Source: Nitratidesulfovibrio sp. SRB-5
GTDB lineage: Bacteria; Desulfobacterota; Desulfovibrionia; Desulfovibrionales; Desulfovibrionaceae
Assembly: GCF_019931275.1 (NCBI RefSeq)
Contig: NZ_JAIOTY010000002.1
Coordinates: 764,131 to 828,130 of the forward strand
DNA length: 64,000 bases
Reading direction: 5' to 3'
The notes beneath the pieces were generated by a model, which was not told the DNA's origin, searched no databases, and saw nothing but the letters and a program-made list of their open reading frames with translations. How positions within the stretch are numbered: position 1 is the first letter of the stretch; each line of letters begins with the position of its first letter. The position numbers and the translations under genes are program-made. Of the stretch, positions 43,562 through 50,889 are shown one piece after another.

Positions 43562-43590
43562 TTGCGTTGCAAGGGAAAGTGCACTATCTT
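43562..43590 (+). promoter_or_regulatory. Possible sigma-70 promoter of the 43630 gene
   Basis: TTGCGT and TATCTT with 17-base spacing, 40 bases before the GTG. It lies in the 331-base gap 43299-43629, in which nothing else is recognised. Confidence 0.35.
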
Positions 43591-43629
43591 GACGCACGGC
43601 CCCCCATACCATCAGCAGTCGAGCATACC

Positions 43630-44499
43630 GTGAACGATCCCAAATACATGGCCTTGCTGCATCACCTGGCGTCGCTCAAGGAATCGGGCGCGTTGCTCGA
43701 ACTGGACGATCCCTATCCCGTACGGCCCGTCAGCAGATGGGGGCACGGAAAACCGTTGCACCAGGGGTTGGTGAGCCTGTTCGACGCCCGCAGGGCGGAC
43801 TACGTTCCGGTGCTGGAAGCCATCGCCCGGCACGAACCCGCATTCAGGGCCATACCCGCCGAGGCTCCGGCGGACCTCGTCAGCCCGTACTGGAACAACG
43901 GCTGGCTGCCGCCGCTGGACGGCATGAGCATCTATGCGCTGGTGGCGGAACGCCGCCCCGCGCGGTTCATTGAGGTGGGGTCCGGAAATTCCACCAAATT
44001 CGCGGCCAGAGCCATATGCGACCACGGGACGTCCACGCGCATCGTGTCCATCGACCCCAGCCCCCGCGCGGAAATCGACGGACTGTGCGAAACCGTCATC
44101 CGTTGCCCGCTCGAAGACATGGACCCCGCGTTCTTCGCCACCGTCACCGCTGACGACCTCGTCTTCGTGGATTGCAGCCACAGGGCCTTGCAGAATTCCG
44201 ACGTGACGGCCTTTTTTATGGACGTCCTGCCCTTGCTTCCGGCGGGGTGCGTATTCGGGGTGCACGACATCTGCCTGCCCGCCGACTACCCGCCAGGGTG
44301 GGAAAAGCGCTACTACAGCGAGCAGTACATGCTGGCCACCTTGCTGCTGTACGGGGCGCAGGGGTTCGACATCCTGCTGCCGAGCTACCATGTTTCGCTG
44401 AAGCCCGAACTGCGCCAGCCGCTGCAATCCGTGGAGTCCTTCCTGCAAGGGGTGGGCGCCGGATGCTTCGGCAGCATCTGCTGGCTGCGCAAGCGCTAG
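43630..44499 (+). CDS. Putative class I methyltransferase (Methyltransf_24-like)
   Basis: 289 residues. A Rossmann-type segment ARFIEVGSGNSTKFAARAI followed by TRIVSIDPSPRAEIDGLCETVIRCPLEDMD and DLVFVDCSHRALQNSDVTAFFMDVLPLLPAGCVFGVHDICLPADYPP fits SAM-dependent methyltransferases that act on surface sugars or O-chains. Substrate unknown. GTG 43630 (VNDPKYMALLHHL) is chosen; ATG 43648 is possible, as is a longer form starting near 43519. It is followed by a strong bidirectional terminator. The UDP-sugar enzyme on the opposite strand at 44.6 kb makes a polysaccharide role thinkable but unproven. Confidence 0.62.
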   Translation: MNDPKYMALLHHLASLKESGALLELDDPYPVRPVSRWGHGKPLHQGLVSLFDARRADYVPVLEAIARHEPAFRAIPAEAPADLVSPYWNNGWLPPLDGMSIYALVAERRPARFIEVGSGNSTKFAARAICDHGTSTRIVSIDPSPRAEIDGLCETVIRCPLEDMDPAFFATVTADDLVFVDCSHRALQNSDVTAFFMDVLPLLPAGCVFGVHDICLPADYPPGWEKRYYSEQYMLATLLLYGAQGFDILLPSYHVSLKPELRQPLQSVESFLQGVGAGCFGSICWLRKR

Positions 44500-44540
44500 C
44501 GGGTGCTGCCCGCGAGGTGACACCGCAGGACATGTCCCGA

Positions 44541-44575
44541 ACGACAAAACCGCCCGTTGAGGGCGGTTTTGTCGT
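44541..44575. terminator. Bidirectional rho-independent terminator
   Basis: A perfect 15-bp stem ACGACAAAACCGCCC / GGGCGGTTTTGTCGT with a GTTGA loop, flanked by T-rich and A-rich sequence. It separates the convergent methyltransferase and UDP-sugar genes. Confidence 0.85.
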
Positions 44576-44604
44576 TGTTTCGCAGGAAGGGCGGGCGCGT
44601 GGGG

Positions 44605-45597
44605 CTACACCTCCGCCCCTTCCGCCCGCCGCGAGCGCAGCAGTCCCTCGAAATACTCCACGGTCTTCCGCAGCCCCTCTTCCATGCTCACCTTGGGCTC
44701 CCAGCCCAGCTTCTCGCGCGCCTGCGCAATGTCGGGGCGGCGGCGGCGCGGGTCGTCCTGCGGCAGCGGGCGGAAGTCGATGGTGGAGCGCGAGTTGACG
44801 AACTCGATGATGATCTCGGCCAGGTTCAGGATGGTGCGTTCTTCGGGGTTGCCGAGGTTCACCGGCAGGTGCGCGTCGTCCGGGGCGTGCATCAGCGCGG
44901 TCAGGCCGTCCACCATGTCGTCCACGTAGCAGAACGAGCGGGTCTGGCTGCCGTCGCCGTAGATGGTGATGGGCTTGTCCTGCAAGGCTTGCAGGATGAA
45001 GTTGCTGACCACGCGGCCATCGTTGGGGTGCATGCGCGGCCCGAAGGTGTTGAAGATGCGCGCGATGCGGATGGGCACCCCGTGCTGGCGGTGGTAGTCC
45101 GTGAACAGGGTTTCGGCGCAGCGTTTGCCTTCGTCGTAGCAGGAGCGAGGGCCGATGGGGTTCACGCGGCCCCAGTAGTCTTCGGTCTGGGGGTGGGTTT
45201 CCGGGTCGCCGTAGACCTCGCTGGTGGAGGCCTGGAGGATGCGCGCCTTTACCCGCTTGGCCAGTCCCAGCATGTTGATGGAGCCGTGCACGCAGGTCTT
45301 GGTGGTCTGCACGGGGTCGAACTGGTAGTGGATGGGCGACGCCGGGCAGGCCAGGTTGTAGATTTCGTCCACTTCCACGTACAGCGGAAAGGTGATGTCG
45401 TGGCGCAGCAGCTCGAAGCGCGGATGGTCCTGCATTTCCTGCACGTGGTCGCGCGAGCCGGTGAAGAAGTTGTCCACGCACAGCACTTCCGCACCCCTGT
45501 CCAGCAGGCGGCGGCACAGGTGCGAGCCGATGAACCCCGCGCCCCCGGTGACCAGGATGCGCTTGCGGGCCAGTTCCTTGAATTCGCCTTGTTGCAT
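44605..45597 (-). CDS. UDP-glucuronate decarboxylase (UDP-xylose synthase)-like epimerase
   Basis: 330 residues of the extended SDR family. The NAD motif is [20 protein letters not shown]. The UXS-type segments [58 protein letters not shown] (catalytic Ser/Thr, Tyr-xxx-Lys) and [18 protein letters not shown] are present. It converts UDP-glucuronate to UDP-xylose, a precursor for surface polysaccharide. It is the last of a folC-selA-uxs minus-strand run; the 80-base gap to selA makes cotranscription possible but not certain. Confidence 0.9.
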   Translation of the reverse strand: MQQGEFKELARKRILVTGGAGFIGSHLCRRLLDRGAEVLCVDNFFTGSRDHVQEMQDHPRFELLRHDITFPLYVEVDEIYNLACPASPIHYQFDPVQTTKTCVHGSINMLGLAKRVKARILQASTSEVYGDPETHPQTEDYWGRVNPIGPRSCYDEGKRCAETLFTDYHRQHGVPIRIARIFNTFGPRMHPNDGRVVSNFILQALQDKPITIYGDGSQTRSFCYVDDMVDGLTALMHAPDDAHLPVNLGNPEERTILNLAEIIIEFVNSRSTIDFRPLPQDDPRRRRPDIAQAREKLGWEPKVSMEEGLRKTVEYFEGLLRSRRAEGAEV

Positions 45598-45678
45598 GGG
45601 GGCTCCTGTGCCGTCGGTCTGGCGGGGCTGGGGGGCGGGACGAAAAGAGAGACGGGCGCGCCGTATACCCGCGTCGTG

Positions 45679-47199
45679 CTAGCCGCGCCGGGAGCGCGGC
45701 GCACGTTTGCCTAGCCGCGCCGCGTTCGGCGTGTCAGGCAGGCCCAGCGCCTGCGCCAGCGCGGCGGCTGCCAGGGGAAATTCCGTATCGTCCAGGGTGC
45801 GCGGGTCCAGGCGGAAGGTATCGTCCTCCAACCTGCCTACCAGTGGAGGATCGGTGTCCAGCAGCCGTTCCTTCAGCGCGGTGGCGGAACAGGCCGCCGG
45901 GGCCACGCTGACCAGCGTGGTGGGCAGGTCGCGTTCCGGAAAGGAACCGCCCCCCACCCGCGATACGCCGGGGGCAAGGCCGATGGTGGCCGCATCGCCC
46001 AGCGCGGTGCGCAGCCGCGCGGCCAGCCTGCGCGCCCGCCGGGCCAGTTCGTCCGCCGGGGCGGTCATCATGTGCAGGGTGGGCACCTTGCGGCGGGCCA
46101 GCTCCGGGTCCAGATACAGGCGCAGGGTGGCTTCCAGCGCGGCCAGGGTCATCTTGTCGATGCGCAGGGCGCGGTTGAGCGGGTTGCGCTTGATGCGCGC
46201 GATGATCTCGCGCCGCCCCACGATAAGCCCGGCCTGCGGGCCGCCCAGCACCTTGTCGCCCGAAAAGCTGACCACGTCGGCCCCGTCGGCCACCACTTCG
46301 CGCACGGTGGGTTCGCCATGCAGGCCCCACGGGGTGAAATCCAGAAAGCTGCCGCTGCCAAGATCCTCGATGACCGGCAGGTTGCGCGCCCGGCCCAGCG
46401 CCACCAGTTCCGCCAGCGGCACTTCCTTGTGGAAGCCGGTGATGCGGTAGTTGGAGGTGTGCACCTTCAGCAGGGCCACGGTGCGCTCGTTGATGGCGTT
46501 CTCGTAGTCGCGCAGATGGGTGCGGTTGGTGGCGCCCACCTCGCGCAGCACCGCGCCGCTTTTTTCCATGACTTCCGGGATGCGGAAGCTGCCGCCGATT
46601 TCCACCAGCTGCCCGCGCGAAACCACCACCTCGCCGCCCTTGCACAGGGTGTCCAGCACCAGCAGCACGGCGGCGGCGTTGTTGTTGACCACAAGGCCCG
46701 CCTCTGCCCCGGTGACCTTGCACAGCAGTTCTTCCACGTGGGAATAGCGGCTGCCGCGTTCGCCGGTGGACAGGTCGAACTCGAGGTTCGAATAGTTGGC
46801 GCAGGCCTCGGCCACGGCGGCGGTGGCTTCTTCCGCCAGCAGGGAACGACCGAGGTTGGTGTGGATGACCACGCCCGTGGCGTTGAGCACGCGGCGGAAA
46901 TGGGGACGCGCGGCGCGCAGCACGTGCGCCATCAGCGCGGGCAGCAGCGCCTGCGTGGAGAGGGCGGCGGCGTCGGTGATTGTTCCGGCCCGGATGGCCT
47001 CGCGGCACTGGTCGAGAAAGGCGTTGACCAGGTCGCGCAACAGCGGGCGCGGCAGGGCGGCCAGGTCGGCCTGTGCGGACTGCGCATATCGTGCGGTCTG
47101 CCCGGATGCGGCGGGCGTTCCCGGCCCGGCCTGTTCCGGATGTGCCAGGGCGTTTAGCAGGGCGTCCATGGAGGGCAGGGACCGGAACAGGTTCGACAC
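45679..47199 (-). CDS. selA: L-seryl-tRNA(Sec) selenium transferase SelA
   Basis: SelA converts seryl-tRNA(Sec) to selenocysteinyl-tRNA(Sec) with selenophosphate and PLP. The 506-residue protein shows the family hallmarks: FRRVLNATGVVIHTNLGRSLLAEEA, NYSNLEFDLSTGERGSRYSHVEELLCKVTGAEAGLVVNNNAAAV, and the PLP lysine in VVSFSGDKVLGGPQAGLIVG. An acidic/basic low-complexity loop (GPGTPAASG) lies near the N-terminus. Its presence implies the organism makes selenoproteins. SelB and tRNA-Sec are not in the window. Start ATG 47199; folC ends 45 bases upstream. Confidence 0.95.
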   Translation of the reverse strand: MSNLFRSLPSMDALLNALAHPEQAGPGTPAASGQTARYAQSAQADLAALPRPLLRDLVNAFLDQCREAIRAGTITDAAALSTQALLPALMAHVLRAARPHFRRVLNATGVVIHTNLGRSLLAEEATAAVAEACANYSNLEFDLSTGERGSRYSHVEELLCKVTGAEAGLVVNNNAAAVLLVLDTLCKGGEVVVSRGQLVEIGGSFRIPEVMEKSGAVLREVGATNRTHLRDYENAINERTVALLKVHTSNYRITGFHKEVPLAELVALGRARNLPVIEDLGSGSFLDFTPWGLHGEPTVREVVADGADVVSFSGDKVLGGPQAGLIVGRREIIARIKRNPLNRALRIDKMTLAALEATLRLYLDPELARRKVPTLHMMTAPADELARRARRLAARLRTALGDAATIGLAPGVSRVGGGSFPERDLPTTLVSVAPAACSATALKERLLDTDPPLVGRLEDDTFRLDPRTLDDTEFPLAAAALAQALGLPDTPNAARLGKRAPRSRRG

Positions 47200-47244
47200 G
47201 TGGGGCTCCTTGCTGGCGATGCGGCGAATACGGGGCGCGGCCTG

Positions 47245-48735
47245 TCAGTTGCCGGAGTGCGGCGGGCCGGGTGGTGTTTCCGGTGCGTCGTCCGGATGTG
47301 TGGCCGACGAGGCGGCTGGGGGGGCGCCCGGTGATGTGTCCGGTGACGTGCCCGGTGACCTGTTCGAGTGCTCTGCGGGCACTTCGCAGGTGCCGCCAGC
47401 ACCGCGCGATTCCAGACAATCGGGCCGAAGTGTAAAGAACTCGCCGAGCAAATACAAGGAGCCGCACAACAGCACCGGGCCTTGCGGGGCAAGGGCGGTG
47501 GCCTCGGCCAGCGCGGCGGCCATGTCCGGCACGGCGCGGGCGGCGGGGCCCAGCAGGGTTGCCAGGTCTTCGCCGCGCGCGGCGCGGGCGTTGTTGCGGA
47601 TGGTGGGCACCAGCACGGGCGCGTCCCCGGCAATGCGGCGCACCTCTTCGGCCACGGCTGCCAGGTCCTTGTCGGCCAGACACGAGAAGATAACCACGGC
47701 GGGGCGCGCGCACTGGTCGGCCAGAGCCGCGCGCAAGGCGACCAGTCCGTGGGCGTTGTGCGCGCCGTCAATGACAAGGCGCGCAGGCATGTCGGGCATG
47801 CCGGGCGCTTTGGGAGCCACGGGTGCATCCGTTTCGTCCGCCCCATCCGCGTCGTACGGTTCGGCGGCGGGTCGCTCCACCCATTGCAGGCGACCGGGAA
47901 TCCACGCCTCGGCCAGGCCCCGGTGTACGGCATCTTCGTGCGATTCCCAGTCGTTGGCCGTGGCCAGGGTGGTCCATGCGGCCAGGGCCACCAGCGCGTT
48001 GGTGCGCTGGTGCGGCCCGGCCAGGCCCAGTTCCGCTTTGGCGGGCAGCCGGGCCACGTCGTCGGCCTCGTGCAGGGTTGCGCCGCAGGCGTCCGCCGCC
48101 GCGCGCAGTTCGTTCATGGCGTCCGCTGGCTGGGGCGCGGTGACGGCGGGCACGCCGGGCCGCAGCGCGCCGGCCTTGTCGGCGGCAATGGCGGCGATGG
48201 TGGGGCCCAGTACGGCCTGATGGTCCAACCCGATGGGTGTCACACAGACCACGTCGGCGGCCACGGCGGTGGTGGCGTCGTGTGCGCCGCCAAGGCCGGC
48301 CTCCAGCACGGCAAGCTGCACGTCTGCCTCACGGAAGGCCAGCAGGCAGAGCACGGTGAGGAATTCGAAATAGGTCAGAGCCTCGCCGCCCGCCGCCATG
48401 ACCCGATTGGCCAGGCCCGGCCACTGGTTGGCAGCCAGCATGGACCCGTCGATGCGGATGCGTTCACGCGGGGTGACGAAGTGCGGCGAGGTGTACAGCC
48501 CGGTGCGCAGGCCGTGCGCCGTGCCGATGGCGGCGAGAAACGTGGACGTGGACCCCTTGCCGTTGGTGCCCACCACCTGGGCCACGGTGAAGGGAGGCGC
48601 GGCGAGGGACAGCGCGTCCAGCACGCGTTCCATGCGGCCAAGGCCAAGGTCCATGTGGAACATGCCCAGCCTGTCCAGGTGGGACTGCACGTCGTCGTAC
48701 GTGGCGAAGGGAGATGCGGCGGAAACGTGTGTCAT
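47245..48735 (-). CDS. folC: Bifunctional dihydrofolate/folylpolyglutamate synthase FolC
   Basis: FolC adds glutamate to dihydropteroate and extends folate tails using ATP. The 496-residue protein has the Mur-ligase features: P-loop VAQVVGTNGKGSTSTFLAAI, TSPHFVTPRERIRIDG, FEFLTVLCLLAFREADVQLAVLEAGLGGAHDATTAV with the carbamylated-lysine region, and LVIDGAHNAHGLVAL. The C-terminal 40 residues (NRSPGTSPDTSPGAPPAASSATHPDD) are repeat-encoded by a 12-bp array and probably disordered. Start ATG 48735. The folC-selA spacing of 45 bases suggests cotranscription. FolE2, the first pathway enzyme, is at 33.6 kb. Confidence 0.93.
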   Translation of the reverse strand: MTHVSAASPFATYDDVQSHLDRLGMFHMDLGLGRMERVLDALSLAAPPFTVAQVVGTNGKGSTSTFLAAIGTAHGLRTGLYTSPHFVTPRERIRIDGSMLAANQWPGLANRVMAAGGEALTYFEFLTVLCLLAFREADVQLAVLEAGLGGAHDATTAVAADVVCVTPIGLDHQAVLGPTIAAIAADKAGALRPGVPAVTAPQPADAMNELRAAADACGATLHEADDVARLPAKAELGLAGPHQRTNALVALAAWTTLATANDWESHEDAVHRGLAEAWIPGRLQWVERPAAEPYDADGADETDAPVAPKAPGMPDMPARLVIDGAHNAHGLVALRAALADQCARPAVVIFSCLADKDLAAVAEEVRRIAGDAPVLVPTIRNNARAARGEDLATLLGPAARAVPDMAAALAEATALAPQGPVLLCGSLYLLGEFFTLRPDCLESRGAGGTCEVPAEHSNRSPGTSPDTSPGAPPAASSATHPDDAPETPPGPPHSGN

Positions 48736-49321
48736 GGTGAGCGTGCCTGTAAAAGGAGCGGAAGCGTGCCCGGCAGCCGTACATGCGGAAGGGGCGCATC
48801 TCTTCCGGTAGGACGCCGGGCGGGGCGCGTCAAGCAGGGGAACGGATTGCATGTGGAAGGTGGGGAGGGTGCGGGGGGGAGGGAAACGATGCGAAGCGGG
48901 CATGGTGGCGCATCCGAACGGGAAGAGGCGGTGCGGGGCGGCGGAGCGGATGCCGACGAGACTTGCGTGATTGGAGGGGGGATGCGTTGAGCCGGAGTGG
49001 TTGGTGTGGTCGGATGGCCCGGACGCATTGTTTTGGGGCGCCACGGCTGGGCGAGCGGCTGTCCGGTGCGCTGGCGGGCGTTGATCGCCTATGGGGGGCG
49101 GGAGTGCGCGGGGAGTGCGCGGAGGTGCGGTGGGCAAGAAACGGATACTCGGGAGGCTGCCTTGCGGTCCGTATTCCGGCACAGCCACCATTTGGTTCCG
49201 GCCTGCTCCCCCCCAAAAAAACACCACCACCTCCACGCAAACACCGTGTCACCCCACCCTTGCCCCACCCTTGCCCTTGACCGGCGGCAACGGCTCGGCT
49301 AGAAAAATCCCCTCCCGTCAC
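48736..49321. other. 586-base gap upstream of folC and the tRNA, no gene seen
   Basis: The region is G-rich on the plus strand and contains long open frames of biased composition only. No ribosome-binding site with a plausible protein and no clear promoter is seen; the tRNA promoter should lie within it. Confidence 0.5.
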
Positions 49322-49398
49322 GCGCCCGTAGCTCAGTTGGACAGAGCAGGAGCCTTCTAAGCTCTTGGCCGGGGGTTCGAATCCTCCCGGGCGCGCCA
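49322..49398 (+). tRNA. tRNA-Arg(UCU), reads AGA/AGG
   Basis: A full cloverleaf can be drawn: acceptor GCGCCCG / CGGGCGC, D-arm GCTC-AGTTGGACA-GAGC, anticodon stem GGAGC / GCTCT with loop CTTCTAA giving anticodon TCT, a T-arm with loop TTCGAAT, discriminator G and an encoded CCA at 49396-49398. A hairpin terminator follows. Confidence 0.95.
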
Positions 49399-49408
49399 GT
49401 AAAAAAAC

Positions 49409-49445
49409 GGCTAGTCATGCACGTAAGCATGGCTGGCCATTTTTG
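49409..49445 (+). terminator. Rho-independent terminator of tRNA-Arg
   Basis: The 12-bp stem GGCTAGTCATGC / GCATGGCTGGCC (two G-T pairs) with loop ACGTAA is followed by ATTTTTGC. Confidence 0.85.
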
Positions 49446-50074
49446 CATTTTGGAATCTCTCCCACTCTCTACCACCTTCTGTGAGCCGTCGCCATAGTTG
49501 AGAAATTTCGCCATGTGAGTTGAGAATGCTGGTTTCTCAGGTCGGGTGGCAGGCGTCATGCTCGCCGCGCGCGGGGCGTGGGGGGCAGGCCTGCCCTCTT
49601 TTCGTTGATATGTGCAATGCGCACGGCAAGGAGACATCAGTGGCACCCGATGCATGCTGGGTACTTGGAGCGTTCGCCGAGCTTGCCCCGACTTGACCTG
49701 AGACGCCTTCTGGAACGAAGGAGGGAATGTCGTTCTGGTGGAAGTGCAAACGAACCATCAATCGGGTACCATGCTCATGGAGTTCCTCTCTGGGGGGCAA
49801 CCAGAACATTACCCGGCACAAGGCAGGGCGTCTTGATTTTATGAGGGAATCTGAAAGGATACCCAGCAAGGCTGCATGATGGTGCTTTTGGGGGATGTCT
49901 TTTCCCGGTATCAGGCGGCACGGGATGCCGGGAGAAAGTGCAGTTCAAGGTCAGCCTCCGAAAGCCGAATCTGCATGGCCGGGGCGAGGAAGCCCCGGAG
50001 CATGCTGTCTGATCGAAGTTGAATTGCTACCTGCGACTGCCAACGCTCAGGATTTTGCAACGTTGCACGAACCG
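49446..50074. other. 629-base low-complexity gap after the tRNA, no gene recognised
   Basis: This stretch is visibly less GC-rich than its neighbours. Frames on both strands are short or broken and match nothing I know. Its position directly 3' of a tRNA gene is where integrated elements often leave remnants, but I see no integrase motif and no repeated copy of the tRNA end. Confidence 0.4.
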
Positions 50075-50740
50075 ATGCCCCACCAGACCCGTACCTTTGC
50101 CTTGGGCGACATCCATGGCTGCCGTGACCGACTGGAGGCGCTGCTGCGCCGCCTGCCGCTGGACCGCGAGCGGGACACAGTGGTGTTTCTGGGCGATTAC
50201 GTGAACCGGGGGCCGGACAGCAGGGGCGTCATCGACCTGCTGTTGGGGGTGCAGCGCACCTGTCCGGGCGCAGTCTTTCTGCGCGGCAACCACGAACAGA
50301 TCCTGCTGGATTACGCGGATACGGGCGATGCGGACCTGCTGCCGCTGCTGCGCTTTCTAGGGGTGGAAGCAACCCTGCGCAGTTACGGTGTGGATACGCC
50401 GCACCGGCTGGCCGGGCTGGCCTGCCTGCCGCCGGAGCACACGGCCTTCCTGCGCGGGCTGGCCTTTGCGCACGAAACACCCACCCACGTCTTCGTGCAT
50501 GCCGATCCGGGGCTGACCGACGACCCGCGCAGCGAAACCCAGCGCCTGGACAGCCGCCGCCTGGTGCGGCGGGACATGGCCCCGCACGACCATATCGGTG
50601 GGCGCACCGTGGTCTTCGGGCACAGTTCCTTTGCCACACCGCTGGTGGCTCCGGGCCGCATCGGCATCGATACGGGCGCGGGCGGCGGGCACATGCTCAC
50701 CGCACTGGAGCTGCCCGCCCTGCGTTTCCACCACGCCTGA
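50075..50740 (+). CDS. PP2A-like serine/threonine metallophosphatase (PrpA/ApaH group)
   Basis: 221 residues with the calcineurin-like phosphoesterase motifs in order: FALGDIHGCRDRLEALL, VVFLGDYVNRGPDSRGV, VFLRGNHEQILL, and the later VFVHADPGL and VVFGHSSF histidines. Such two-metal enzymes dephosphorylate Ser/Thr or small phosphodiesters. ATG 50075 (MPHQTRTFALGDIHG) gives the normal N-terminus but has only a weak ribosome-binding site. It is convergent with the large PEP-synthase-like operon, whose end is 149 bases away; a link with that phosphotransfer system is possible but speculative. Confidence 0.85.
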   Translation: MPHQTRTFALGDIHGCRDRLEALLRRLPLDRERDTVVFLGDYVNRGPDSRGVIDLLLGVQRTCPGAVFLRGNHEQILLDYADTGDADLLPLLRFLGVEATLRSYGVDTPHRLAGLACLPPEHTAFLRGLAFAHETPTHVFVHADPGLTDDPRSETQRLDSRRLVRRDMAPHDHIGGRTVVFGHSSFATPLVAPGRIGIDTGAGGGHMLTALELPALRFHHA

Positions 50741-50889
50741 GCGGCGGCGTGTTCTTGCAGAGTGCGTGCGGGCGTCTTTTCCGCCAACGCCTGCTTGTCA
50801 GGCCCGACTCGGCTTGTGTGCTGTGGGCCGAACCGACAGCCTGCCCAGCTTCTCCCCATCTCGCGTTGTCCGGTTCCGGCTTGTCGCCG

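Noticed and set aside
49299-49655. Small protein gene overlapping the tRNA
   Set aside because: Its C-terminal part is simply the complement of the tRNA gene, and the rest matches no family.
49537-49869. Minus-strand protein gene in the gap after the tRNA
   Set aside because: It has no ribosome-binding site, no recognisable motif, and competing frames look equally good.
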